Below are positions 47,223-59,456 of a DNA stretch of 64,000 nt, piece by piece (positions within the stretch are counted from its first letter, which is position 1; every line of letters starts with the position of its first letter). The notes under the pieces were generated by a model. The model ran no database searches, was not told the origin of the DNA, and saw nothing but the letters and a program-made list of their open reading frames with translations. This stretch comes from Brachypodium distachyon (taxonomy: Eukaryota > Streptophyta > Magnoliopsida > Poales > Poaceae). The position numbers were made by a program, and so were the translations under genes. The stretch is from NCBI RefSeq assembly GCF_000005505.3, contig NC_016131.3, positions 40,258,855 to 40,322,854 on the forward strand, read 5' to 3'.

Positions 47223-47234
47223 TGGTATCAGAGC
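47223..47234 (+). promoter_or_regulatory. Primer binding site (initiator tRNA-Met)
   Basis: TGGTATCAGAGC starts 2 nt after the 5' LTR. It is a retroelement PBS, not a tRNA gene. Confidence 0.9.
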
Positions 47235-47616
47235 ATTGTGTTGCCTGTAGGAGTGTGACCCTAGCATGGACTAGACCAAAAGAAGCCTTAGTATTCTTCT
47301 ATGCATTTCATACCACTTTGAGTTTGCATATTGAATTTCATTCATATTCATCTACACTTGCAGATCATATCATTGTTCAGTACATACATACTACATGTGT
47401 TTTACTTCCTACTACACTTGCAATATTATCCCTTCATATGCATTTTCAGGTTTTATATGCATTTATATCAATCTCAGACTACACTGTCATGTTTCCACCG
47501 TTGCATTTATTCGTCATGTTTGCATAACATACACACCACCTTGTCATTGTTACCTTTATGCATTTATCTAATTGAGCATATGACTGATTCTCTCCTTCCA
47601 CAAAAAAATCTTGTAG

Positions 47617-48463
47617 ATGAACAACCCACCAAACTTTGGCGACGAACCTCCCTTCACTCACGTCCACTACCCAACGACCGAGGATGACATCCCCTTCGGA
47701 AGGCAGTTGGCGGTGTTGTGCACGACGCTGCACCTGGCAGCACCTTGCTTCCGAGGACGCCGAGCCAGCGGGATCTCAGGGAGGAGCACCCCGCTGGGAG
47801 ATTGAGACCGAGATCAAGGGACGGGCGATTGTTCCAATGACGCCCGACATCATCTACTCCGTGCGCTACCCCGACTTCATGCTGGGACTGCAGTTCGCTA
47901 TGCAGCACGCGATAGCGCGTGTATGCAAGGCGTACCATGACGACCTGCCACAGGACTCCGTCTTTCGTAGCTTCGGGAGGCGAGTGGTTGGCGGGGATTC
48001 CGCGGGTCCGAACGCCCGAGGAGAAGACCCACACATGGAGGATGTCCAGTTTGAGGCATTGGAGCAGAACACGTTGGATATGGGAAAGTGCCTCTATAAT
48101 GAGATGACCTGAGCGGACATCGCCGAGGAACAGGTGGGAGTACTCAAGGGACAGCTGGCGCAGCAGATGACTGAGTTGACTCGCAGGGGGACCGCCATCC
48201 TGAACATGCACGAATTCATGGAGCAGATCCTGTACGAGAAGGACCTTCTGCAGCTCAACTTCGATCAGCTCCAAGCTCAAGTCGACGCCGTAGCCCCTGC
48301 ACCTGCACCTGCACTAGCACCGGCTCCGCCACCCCCTCAGGATGAGGAGATGGAGCCATAGGAGGAGGAGCCTCAGGAGGCACAGGAGAAGGACACTCCC
48401 GCCACCAACACCCGTTCCAGGGCGAGGACCGCCGGAGCCACCAACTTCGTCGCCCTTCCTTAG
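47617..48463 (+). pseudogene. Extra ORF upstream of gag in Tekay-like element
   Basis: The ATG at 47,617 follows TTGTAG directly, a possible splice acceptor. The ORF changes frame near 47,730-47,790 and has in-frame stops at 48,110 and 48,359; the frame closes at about 48,463. The total would be roughly 280 codons. Seen: acidic Pro-rich start (HYPTTEDDIPFG), a middle with MTPDIIYSVRYPDFMLG and AIARVCKAYHDDLP, a Leu/Gln-rich probable coiled coil (48,134-48,290), an (AP)n stretch and an acidic/Arg-Ala-rich end. It is not gag (no capsid or zinc knuckle), which follows separately at 48,795. Additional sense ORFs before gag are known in some plant Gypsy elements; function unknown. Confidence 0.6.
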
Positions 48464-48794
48464 ACTCAGTTCGGAGCCCGCCAAACTATCTATCTTATTA
48501 TATTCGTTATTCGTGATAGCCATTGACCATGCCGTCTTTGTGGTATGGCAATGTAGAAATTCATGTGTTTGTTTGCTTGCAACTATTTGCTTACATCTTA
48601 GGCTTGAATGCCTCGTGAACTACTTGCTTTTGGATATTAATGCTTAGTGGTTGTGTTACTCGTTTGTGTTTAAATTTCTATGCTTGTGATATGCTTGCTT
48701 TATATGATTGTTATTTATATGTTTGTATTGTGGGGCTTAGTTTTCCCTTAGATCCTGTCTATCTGTTATCCTCATCTATGCTGTCCCAAAACAG

Positions 48795-48933
48795 ATGCCG
48801 CCGAGACGTGAACCTCGCAGTAATGCTGCCAACAACAATGAGGGGCAAGACAACAATGCCACCACTATGCAACAACTGTTAGCAGCCCAGACTCAGATCC
48901 TACAAGCACTCACCCAACAGATGAACAACAATC

Positions 48934-48967
<34 letters not shown>

Positions 48968-49598
48968 CCAACACCACAACCCACCACCTCAAGTCGACAT
49001 GTTAACCCGTTTTTTGAGGTTGCGCCCACCTACCTTCACTAGCTCTTCTGAATCAACAGTGGCTGATGATTGGCTTCGCTCTGTGAACAAGTGCCTAGTA
49101 ACTGTGGGCTGCACTGAGGCGGAAAAAGTGAGCTTTGCCGCTCACTTACTCGAAGGATCCGCCTCAGCCTGGTGGGAGACTTATCAAATCACCACCCCCA
49201 TGGACGAGGTCACATGAGAGATGTTTCAGGATGCTTTCCGCACCGCCCACATCTCTGCGGGTGTGCTGAGCCTGAAGAAGAGAGAGTTCCACAAGCTGAG
49301 GCAAGGGAACCGCACGGTGTCTGAATACATCGAGACATTCAACAAGCTGTCTCGCTACGCTCCTGATGACGTCAACACTGACGCCAAGCGTCGTGAGAGG
49401 TTTTTGGATGGATTGAACAACGAGCTTGCTGTTCAGTTGGCTGTTGTCTACATACCTACTTACCAGTCTCTGATGGACAAGGCTATCATCCTAGAGAATA
49501 AGCAGAATCAGATGGAGAACCGCAGGAAGAGGCCTCACCATGGAAGCAACCACATTGGTTCACACCAGAATCCGTGCACCTCTTATGAGGGTAGTGGC
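48795..49598 (+). pseudogene. gag: Tekay-like gag, 5' part (nonsense codon, split by LTR)
   Basis: The ATG at 48,795 sits immediately after CAAAACAG, another acceptor-like site. The N-terminus has a poly-Asn run encoded by (AAC)n. The capsid domain follows: LRLRPPTFTSS, ADDWLRSVNK, LEGSASAWWETY. A TGA at 49,215 interrupts it in the conserved part; the same frame resumes (FRTAHISAGVLSLKKREFHKLRQGNRTV) up to the solo LTR at 49,599. The nucleocapsid part is on the other side, from 51,964. Confidence 0.85.
48924..48975 (+). repeat. (AAC)n microsatellite in gag
   Basis: About a dozen AAC/ACA triplets in frame, encoding an Asn tract with flanking His. A likely slippage site. Confidence 0.9.
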
Positions 49599-51958
49599 TG
49601 TTGGGGAACGCGGTATGCTACGCTAGCACAAAATAAAAATTTCTACCGCTTCCGCCCGGATCAATGTTGTAGATAATGGATCACGAGATTACCACTAGAC
49701 GCGCAGACCCGTAGCGGAAATAGAGTCGATGTAGCGCGTCGATGCCGAGTAGTCGAACAGCCTGCTCCTCCTCGCCGATCCCACGAACAGTTCGTCCAAG
49801 CGCCGCAGGTGTAGCGCCTCCGAGATATCCACACGTACAGGGAGGAACTCCGTGCGGCGGACTGCTAGATCCGATCGCAAGGCTTTGGGCGTGGAGGTGT
49901 GACGGCCGAGTCTAACTCGCGTCTAGACTGGTGTAACCCTAGACGGGTTGGTCTCCTCCACTTATATAGACATCCCTAGTGGGCTCAACACTTGAGGCCC
50001 GTTAGGAGTCTAAGCCCGATACGAGTTGGATCCGATCCAACTCGGTTCCCACCCCTTAAGCGTGTGACCCTTCAGGTCCGCGGTCAATCGGGCTCGGACT
50101 GCGGGCCCGAGTAACACCTTACTCGTCCACCGGCACCGACTCAAGTCGATAGTTGGTAGCGGCGCCTAGCAGCACGTGCCAAGTCTGATATGAGTGCGGG
50201 TGGCCCGATCTTTCGATGAGATTGATAACTCTTGATTTGGGTAGGAGGTGACGTTGACGATCCGACTACGGCCTAGGAGGCAGCGCCTTAGCAATCGATA
50301 CACCAACTCCAGAGGGTTATTGATCACGCGGGGGCACGATCAACCTGACCACGAAGGTCTTTGTTCCTGCAAGCAATCGAAGAACAAGGAAGAACAAGAT
50401 AAATAGTGGATGCAATCTAAAATTGCGAGTATACTATATCAAACCAATGTCTCAACGAGACGATAAGTTGGAGTCTTGACGACGGTAAAACAGGTGGTCT
50501 AACCGACACACGCGATTACATGAAAGTAGCAAAGATGGCTAAACTTTATCTAATCAAAACCCAAGGCTCCTTAGGGGGGCTCATGGGGTATATAAAGGAG
50601 GAGGGAGAGATATTTTTGTCCACCTTGAATAAGGAGTCCGAAATCCAACTCTATCTCTAAGTTTCCTAACAAACTACAACTCTTTAGGAAACAGAAAAAC
50701 AGATCCGTCAGCTTGTTTTGTCTGCCACAGTTAGCACGAGTCGAATCTCTTGATGGGGCCAGATCCGTTGGAAAGGTAATTACAAGACCTTTCCAAGAAC
50801 TACTTGTTTGCTTGATTTGGACTCCGGATGCGGCCTGGGTGATTAAAACAAATTCAGGTCTCCTGACAGCTCGGACCCGAATCGGATTCAACTTTAATTT
50901 GTGATATCTTTCTCTAGCAAGCTCCGAATCATGTGCCGTTTGATTTGTTGGAAAGTAGACTTGATAGGCTTCACTTTGAATCTCCCTTTGCAGGCTATAA
51001 CACTTCATCTTCACTTTGGACTTGTAAAGTTCAATAAGATGTCTACATAATAAGATTACACAAGATAGTAGCTCCGCCTCTTTGCAAGTAACATATTGAA
51101 AACATTTTGTAATTGAATTCACCTGATTATAATTATTAGAGACACCAACAATTAGGGTTCTAATGGTCGTATCCATGGTTAGCATGTCCATATCAAAGTC
51201 CCGAGTAACCATAAGGTATATTGACGAACCATACAATGTGTCATATGCAACATTCCTTTTGCCTCACGATATGTGTGTCGAGCTCAAGGCGAGTACTTGT
51301 CATCCTTGTGGATAGCTCGACTCTCTTTTCGTTCCTGTGATACAGATTGCCAAATGGGTTAACACTTAACCCAAGTCGCATGGCCATGCTTTCCGAATCT
51401 GATCACTCGAGAGGGCCCAGAGATATCTCTCCGAACAGGAGGGGCAAATCCCATCTTGATCAACCATGACTCGCAGCATGCTTCTAAGCAAACCCGAAAG
51501 CTACCTTTATAACCATCCAGTTACGGAGTAGCGTTTGGCAACTCCTAAGTAGGCCGATTCACATCCCAAGCTCATGCGATGACCTCAGGTCTAGGACTGG
51601 CATATACATCGTAATTGAGACTAACAAATGACAATCATCTCGTTGTGTCTCAATGCGGGTCTGTCCGACTCAACAATCTCATTGTCGAGTCCATGCTATC
51701 AGTCGGCAGCACCTTGCCCTATGACTTGTGAAACATAGTCATCATACTGATTCACATTGCTAGTCTAGGTTATGTGTCCCGCATAACCTCAATGACCAGG
51801 GACCATTAGAACAATCATCATAGAATACATAGTCTCACAAACAAATCACGTATTTATTGATACATATCAGTGGTGATGTTCAAGGACAATAACAATAACT
51901 CATGAATACATAGGAAATAACATCATCACATGATTGCCTCTAGGGCATATCTCCAACA
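49599..51958 (-). mobile_element. Solo Copia LTR inserted in Tekay-like gag
   Basis: Plus-strand ends TGTTGGGGAACG and ATATCTCCAACA are the reverse complement of a BARE/Angela-type LTR's two ends. Flanked by GTGGC duplications (49,594-49,598 and 51,959-51,963). No internal Copia coding. The length of 2,360 bp drops to about 1,640 bp once the nested Gypsy LTR is removed, the usual size for this LTR type. Minus-strand TATA box near 49,960-49,966. Closely related to 1-1,214. Confidence 0.88.
50477..51196 (-). mobile_element. Solo Gypsy (CRM-like) LTR nested in the Copia LTR
   Basis: The plus strand starts TGACGACGGTAAAACAGG and ends near GTCCATATCA. Read on the minus strand this is TGATATGGAC...CCGTCGTCA, like the CRM-like LTR at 28,207 (TGATGAGGAC...CCGTCATCA). 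The 120 bp at the LTR 3' end are about 90% identical to 28,750-28,872. Flanks AGTCT and AGTCC are a possible 5-bp duplication with one change. The middle differs, so it is a relative, not the same family copy. Confidence 0.65.
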
Positions 51959-51963
51959 GTGGC

Positions 51964-52629
51964 AGCTCATCAATGGTCAAGCATGGGAACCACAACCAGA
52001 ATCACCATGGAGGAAGTGGACATCACCATCGCCATGGAGGACAAGGACACAACCACCAGGAAAACAATGGCAACAGGCACCACCAGCATCACCAGCACCA
52101 GCACTCACATTAGAGGAACAACAATGAGAATGGCAATGGCCGAAGCAATGGAGGCAACCCAGGATAGAATCGCAACACCAACAGGGACCTGAGCCAGATG
52201 GAATGCTTCAAGTGTCACAAGATGGGACACTACTCCAATGACTGCCCCGAAAAGTTCAACGAGGCAGGAAACAAGCCCAACCCGTTTCAGAAGGGCAAGG
52301 TGAACCACGTCAACGTGGAGGAAATCACGGAGGAGCAAGGTATCGTAATTGGCACCTTCCGTCTTAATACTTTTGAAGCACTCATACTGTTTGACACTGG
52401 TGCATCGCATTCTTTCATCTCAAGGAGATTTGTGCATAGAAATGGGTTACCAACTAGTACCTTAGTGAACCCTATGAAGGTGAAGTCACCTGGGGGAGAG
52501 ATGATAGCGGTTTATGAATGCCGACTGCTGGCACTAGACATTGGAAAACACAGCTTCCCCACAGACCTGATAGTGTTAGGATCGAAAGGCTTGGATGTAA
52601 TTCTAGGAATGGATTGGTTAGCTAAGTAA
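51964..52629 (+). pseudogene. Tekay-like gag 3' part and protease
   Basis: After the GTGGC duplication the gag frame continues with Gly/His/Asn-rich sequence broken by stops (for example near 52,124). The intact ORF from 52,198 holds the zinc knuckle CFKCHKMGHYSNDC (residues 3-16) and the retropepsin-like protease with active site FDTGASHSFIS (near 52,390) and GLDVILGMDWL at the end, closing at 52,629. Confidence 0.88.
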
Positions 52630-55600
52630 ACTCATAGATTGTGTCAGGAGGACAATTACACTCACCACCCTAGAAAAGAAGCGAATTCGCTTCCAGTCAA
52701 CCTATGAACTTAAGAGACCCAAGGTAAATTCTCTTAAGGGGGTTAGCCTAGAGGATGTGCCGATAGTGAAAGAATATCTGGATGTGTTTCCAGAGGAATT
52801 ACCAGGCATGCCACCTGACCGTGATGTGGAGTTCCTTATCGAGTTATTGCCTGGAAGTGGACCTATAGCCAAGAGACCGTATAAGATGGCTGTGGATGAG
52901 TTAAAGGAATTGAAGAAGCAACTCGCATAACAGTTGTCTAAAAGCTTTATTCGCCCTAGTTCATCACCCTGGGGAGCACCTGTTCTATTTGTAGAAAAGA
53001 AGGAGAAGATCCAACGGATGTGCATAGATTATCGTTCACTAAATGAGGTGACGATAAAGAACAAATACCCCTTACCTATAATCTCAAAGATTGATCTTCG
53101 ATCGGGTTATTTTCAGTTAAAGATCCAAGAAGCGGATATACCCAAGATAGCCTTTACCACTAGATATGGCCTGTATGAGTATACAGTGATGCCATTTGGA
53201 TTGACCAATGCACCGGCATACTTCATGAATATGATGAATAAGGTATTCATGGAATATTTGGACAAATTTGTCGTAGTGTTCATCGACGACAATTTGATTT
53301 ACTCGAAGAGCAAAGAAGAACATGAAGAACATTTGCATCTGATTATGAAAAAACTTAGAGAACACAAGCTTTATGCCAAATTCAGCAAGTATGAATTTTG
53401 GTTGTCCGAAGTAGGTTTCTTGGGACACATAGTGTCAGGAGACGGAGTTGCTGTTGACCCAGCTAAAGTAGCAGCGGTAACAAAATGGGAAGCCCCTTAG
53501 AACATCGGTGATGTTCGCAACTTCTTAGGACTTGCTGGATACTACAGGAGGTTCATTGAAAATTTCTCCAAGATAGCAAAACCCATGGCTGAACTTTTGA
53601 AGAAAGAGAAGAAATTTGAATGGACCGATAAGTGTGAAGAAAGTTTTCAATAATTGAAGAAGAGATTAGTATCTGCCTCCATCCTTGTTTTACCCAACTT
53701 GCTAGAAGATTTCCAAGTGTATTGTGACGTCTCGCGTCTAGGATTGGGCTGTGTTTTGATGCAAGAAGGAAGAGTTGTGGCATACGACTCACCACAACTT
53801 AAGAGTCACAAAGGAAATTATCCCACTCATGATTTGGAAATAGCATCTGTAGTGCACGCACTCAAGACTTGGAGGCACTATCTCATGGGAAAGCATTGTG
53901 AATTATTCACCGATCACAAGAGCTTGAAGTATGTATTCACGCAGAAGGAGTTGAACTTGAGACAAAGGAGATGGTTAGAGTTAATCAAGAATTATAATTT
54001 AAATCTGCAAAACCACCCAGGCAAGGCTAACGTAGTAGCCGACGCTTTAAGCCGCAAGGGCTATGTCAATGGACTTACAGCTGGAGATTTACCCTCTGAA
54101 TTGTGTGAGCAATTCAAAGACCTCAGATTAGAGATAGTCCCGGAAGGTTATCTGGCCAACCTGGAAGTACAACCCACCTTGCTTGACAGAATTAGAGAAG
54201 CCCAGAAAGGCGACTCAGAAATTAAAAAGATAAAGGATAATATGGTTGCCGGAAAAGCGAAAGGATTCATTGTGGATGACCAAGGAACCATATGGTTTGA
54301 GAAACGTATTTGTGTACCACAGGACCCTGAGATCAGAAAGCTAATACTTCAAGAGGCTCACGATTCACCATACTCTATTCACCCCGGGAACACAAAGATG
54401 TACGTGGACTTGAAAGAAAGATTTTGGTGGACAGGATTGAAGCGGGACATCGCAGAATATATTGCTTTGTGTGATGTATGTAACAGAGTAAAGGCGGAAC
54501 ATCAGAAACCAGCTGGACTACTACGACCGTTGCCAGTGCTAGTCTGGAAATGGGATAAAGTAGGCATGGATTTTATAACTGGCTTGCCAAGGACAAGATC
54601 TGGTTATGACTTGATATGGGTAGTAGTCGATCGTTTGACCAAGGTTGCCCATTTCATACCTGTGAAGACCACTTATACAAGTGCTCAGTTGGCCAAACGC
54701 TACATGTTTAGAATTGTGTGCCTACATGGAGTTCCTAAAGAGATCGTTTCTGATAGAGGTACTCAGTTTACTTCTAGATTTTGGAGACAACTACATGAGT
54801 CTCTAGGCACAAGATTGGAGTTTAGCACAGCGTTCCATCCACAGACGGATGGACAAACCGAAAGAGTGAACCAAATCCTCGAGGACATGTTAAGAGCTTG
54901 TGCTCTAGATTATGGTTCTAGCTGGGATGAGAATCTACCATATGCAAAGTTCTCATACAACAACAGTTTTCAATCAAGCATTGGAATGGCACCTTTCGAA
55001 GCTTTGTATGGCAAGAGATGCAGGACACCTCTTTTATGGGATGGAGTAGGAGACCGTAGCTTATTCGGTCCCGACATGATAAAAGATGCCGAAGAGAAGG
55101 TCAAACTGATTCGAGACAGACTCAAGATAGCTCAATCCAGGCAGAAGAGTTATGCAGATTTCAAGCGTAGAGAAGTCACCTATGAGATTGGTGACAGATC
55201 GTATCTCAGAGTTTCTCCGATACGCGGAGTTAAGAGATTTGGGATTAAAGGAAACTTAGCACCGCGCTTCATTGGACCTTACAAGATTTTAGCACGCCAA
55301 GGAGAGGTAGCTTACAAGTTAGAATTACCTGAAGTGTTGACCAGTGTCCACAACGTGTTCCATGTATCGCAACTGAAGAACTGTCATCCAGAAATAGCCG
55401 ATACACCATTGAGGGATACAGTTTCACTTGAAGAAGTCAAGATACAAAGCGACCTCACTTATGAAGAGAAGCCGATCAGGATCTTGGATACCGCAGAGAG
55501 AAATACTTGTACCAAGACCATCAAATTCTGCAAGGTACAATGGAATCACCACACCGAAGAAGAAGCTACGTGGGAGCGCGAACAAGATCTTCAAGAAGAC

Positions 55601-55654
55601 CACCCGCACCTATTTGCTAACCAGCAGGAATCTCGAGGACAAGATTCATCTTAA
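52630..55654 (+). pseudogene. pol: Tekay-like pol: RT, RNase H, integrase, chromodomain-like tail
   Basis: Broken frame before 52,930, then RT in 52,934-53,500 ([47 protein letters not shown], the catalytic Asp pair present but Asn where Ile/Val is usual). A TAG at 53,498 and a TAA at about 53,651 split RT/RNase H. The ORF 53,654-55,654 (666 aa) is intact: RNase H ([31 protein letters not shown]), integrase zinc finger ([10 protein letters not shown]) and core with Asp of GMDFITG, Asp of VSDRGTQF and the later Glu, a [19 protein letters not shown] segment, and a C-terminal chromodomain-like stretch (about residues 610-655). Chromodomains direct chromovirus integration in relatives. Confidence 0.9.
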
Positions 55655-55666
55655 GGGGGTTAGGTC
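55650..55666 (+). promoter_or_regulatory. Polypurine tract of Tekay-like element
   Basis: AAGGGGGTTAGG lies just before the 3' LTR start at 55,667, the expected plus-strand primer. Confidence 0.75.
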
Positions 55667-56170
55667 TGTAACATCCCAAATTTTCATATGCATTGCATTT
55701 CATAAGCATCATATAACCTTTTCATTTAACCACATTTAAAACCCTAAAGGTTAACTCAGAAAAACCCATTAACAAAAGTGCTTTTATTTGAATCTGGCTT
55801 TTCACCCTTCTTTTGTTAATTGCATTTTAACCCATGAGGGTTTTGGCATAAAAAGGGGTTTAATGCAATGATAATGCTACCCCATATCTCGGTATCTGAA
55901 ATGGATTTGAAAATCTAAAATATTTTATTAGCTATAAAGCCCTAAAGGCAAGATTATAGGCAAAAGTAATTTTAAATATTTTATTTTGAGGTAATTCTTG
56001 TCCCAAAGGTTGAATCATATGAAGATACGGTTGTACAAATTTTGTTGCATTTTATTTGGTTTGGTTTGGGCTTTGAATCAAATGTCGTATTCAAAAACAG
56101 AAAATAGAACTTGACAAGGGAAAAAAAAGGGGGGGGGGCGGACCGACCCGTACCGGGCCGGCCCACTTAC

Positions 56171-59100
56171 TGTAACATCCCAAAATATCAAATTCTTACA
56201 TGTGCATTGCATCCATAAGCATCATGCCACAATTGCATATTTGAATTCAAATTTGAATCTCTAAAGGCTTTAAAAGTTTTTATTTCAATTTAAACCCTAG
56301 GGTTTACACCCATTTGAGCTTTGGATCTTCAAACCAACAGGGTTTATTTATAAAGGGGGTTTATTGCATATATAAGCTATCCCATAATTTTTGGATAATT
56401 TTTGGAGTTGAAAAACTATTTTATTTAAATAGTTATATAGCCCTAAAGGCATTTATAGGGCAAATGTATTTTTATATATTTTATTTTGAGGGGAAATTAC
56501 TCCCAAATGTTGAATCATGATAGAATATGATTTTACAAATTTTCTGGAATTTATTTGGACCAATTTGGAGTTCAAAATCAAAAGATATCAAAGAAATGAG
56601 AAAAAGGGAAAAAAAGGCTAAAAGGGAAAAAAGGGAGAAAACCGGCCCGGCCCGGCCAAATGGGCCGAACCGGCCCAGTTCCGCGCGCCCGAACCGGACC
56701 GAGCCGGCCCGGCCAGCCACGCGCGCGCCCGCAGCCGCTGACAGGTGGGGCCCCCCTGTCAGCTGCGTCTTCCCCGAAGGAAAGTGCCGCCGGTCACGCG
56801 CGTGATCGCCGCGCCGTCGCAGTCCCCGCGCCCGCCGTTCCCGCGCCCGCCGTTCCCGACCTTCCTGAAGTGCGCCGGCCGCGTCCCTATAAAGCCAGCG
56901 CGCCCCGGAACCTCTTCCCTCTCTTGCCTCCCAGATTCCTCGCGCCCACGCCGCCCGATTTCTCGCCGGAGTTCGCCGGCCACCGCCGCTGGTTTTGGTC
57001 ACCGCCGGCAAACCTAAGGGTAAGCTCCGCCGTTTTTTGCCCTTATCTTTTCCCCTTGCCCATGCACACATTTTGACGCGACTCGTTTTGCTTTTGGGAC
57101 ACCGCAGGATGCTGTTGCCGTTCGACCGAAGCTCACCGCCGGCCGCCGCCTCTTTGTCGTCCTAGGCATCGCCCCGTGCGCTCCCGGAGGATTTCGTCGC
57201 CGTCATCGGAACCGCCTCGCTGCGCCGCCCTCGCCCGTCGCCTTCCCGAGCTCCGGCGACCCCCGAGACCCCGCCTGCCGCCCGCCCGCACCGCGCCGCT
57301 GCCAGACGACCTCGCCGAAAACCTAGGGTTTCCCGGAGGTGAGCCCGATGCTCCCGAGCCGTTGGATCTTGATCAACGATCAAGATTAGATAACGTTTTC
57401 CATTTTAATCGAACCGGTACGCACCAATAGGATTGCGCCACGTGGCACTGCTTAATAAAAATAAAAAATGTAATTTTAATCCCCCGGTTTAATTAAATGG
57501 CACTTTTGCAAAAAAGCCCCTGTAACTTCAAATGCTTATAACTTTTAACCTCTTTGGCCAAATTTGACAAACTTTACCTTTTTCGAAAGCCCTCAACCTA
57601 TAGAATCTTTTGGCACTGTTTAAATTTAAATTAGAATATTTGAATCACATTCAAATTACAGAATAGTGTTTTATGCCATTTAATTCATAACTATTTATTT
57701 AGAGATCGTTTTTAAATGAAACCAATGCCCAATTTTTTTTTATTATCCTTTGTCCATTGGGACAGAGAAATAAATATTTTGAATTAAATTATTTGGCTGA
57801 TGCCAATAAAATTTTAATTTAGGGTTTTAATAAATTGTTTTGGCCTTTTGTTTAAATTATTTTTTTAATTGCTAATGCTAAGGATCAATTGATCACCCAA
57901 ATAAAATAAACCCAATCATGTCACATGGTTGCATTGCATGATAGCATACATTTTTGTCGTGATGTGAATGGTGTGTTTATGTATGTGTATGTTTGTTTGT
58001 TTGTATAGTTTTCTCGGAGAGCGAACCTTATGATTGTGACGAGTGTTTGAACTCCAACTGCTACCAAGGCAAGTTCACTTTGACCATCATCCTATTATTT
58101 TATTATGCACTAGATTTTATTAGTTGCATTGTTAGGATTATTATTGTATCTATGCTAGCTTTGATTCTCCTAGTAGTATAGGATACCTTTGCCATGTCCT
58201 CACCACCAATTGCCGTCGTGGTAGTAAAATGCTATGCTATGATAATATACGAGGATGGTATTAATACAATGTGATACTATTGAATTACAATATGGTTTTC
58301 CTAGTGTATGACAAAACAAGTAATTCAATGAACCGTTCTGGGTGGGCTGCTTTGAGGAAGTGGAGATGTATGCGACGTCAGGTCCATTTCTATGGGTCCA
58401 TTTCTATGAGTCGTCTCGCCATTTTTATGGGAGCGCATGCGTTGCAACTGAGGAATGCCACCCGGAGTAACCAGAGACTGGACTAGTTTCCTGTTTAGTA
58501 GCTTCCAGTACAACCACATGGTATTATGGGCTCTGCCAGGATGGATATAAGAAATATGAACCTGGATTCGAGGTGACATCGGTATGTAGTAGTGTAGGTT
58601 GGAACGCGTCCCTCGGGTGGTTTGGGGGAATATGTTATGAAAATTCCTGTAATCGATGCCATTGCTACTCTACCTTGAGGACAGCAAGGGGTTAACACGT
58701 CGATTTTTTGTGGGTAAAGTGTACCACCTCTCGAGAGTGTCAAACTAAGTACTTAGCCTTGTCCCCGGTTACGGACAATTATGAGCGACTAGATTTGGGG
58801 GCTGTAAGGAAGGTCTCACTCATTCCAATTTCATAATAAAACGAATGGATTGAACTGGGTAGGAGCATTGATGTGTCTACTCAATGTGCCTAGGTTAATA
58901 GGAGCATGGGTGTTTCTACCCCGTGTCCAATAGAATTTAAAACTATTTGTTTAAAACTGATAGGATTGAACTATGATGCTTTTACGCAAACAGCCAAACT
59001 CCACATAGCCAAATTATGCATGTACTTGGTAGGTCCTTTATAACTCTAGTGAATTTGCCAATACATTCAAATGTAATGACCACGTAGTGGCTGCAATTAA

Positions 59101-59456
59101 CAATGCAGGTGGATCCGACGATGAGTGAGGTTCGTCGTTATGTTGTGGGTCATGTGCTTACGTTCCAACATGCTCTCACCTTGGAGTAGTTGAGGACCTT
59201 ATGTTCTACCCTTTTCCGCTGCAGTATTTTGAAACATCGTTTTATGATGATGAAACAGTATTTGTTTTATGCTGGCCCAAGAGGTCATGCGAGGTTGTAA
59301 GTACTATTTAAATTCTGGATGATGCGATGTAATAAAGTACTTTTGACCTTTGTTTCTGTATATTTAATCATGAAACTGTGTGTGCTAGTGAGTCGATCCA
59401 AGGACTAGCACAAATAAGCACAGAGATCGAACCCTAGTAAGGGGGCGGTCGCTTCA
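56171..59456 (+). mobile_element. Solo Gypsy LTR (related family) in the 3' LTR
   Basis: It starts TGTAACATCCCAAAATATC and ends GGTCGCTTCA, flanked by CTTAC duplications (56,166-56,170 and 59,457-59,461). 3,286 bp, no internal coding. Its start, its ~60 terminal bp and the 58,320-59,400 part resemble the surrounding LTR, so it is from a related family. TATA box TATAAA at 56,888-56,893, GC-rich leader, and a donor (CGGAG then GTGAGC) at 57,339 at the same relative place as the host LTR donor. Confidence 0.92.

Noticed and set aside
47617..48463. Extra ORF as a duplicated gag
   Set aside because: It lacks capsid motifs and a zinc knuckle, and a complete gag start follows at 48,795.
56481..57430. 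ORFs in the solo Gypsy LTR (both strands) as coding genes
   Set aside because: They lie in an LTR leader region, are Pro/Arg-rich shadows of GC-rich DNA and overlap each other.
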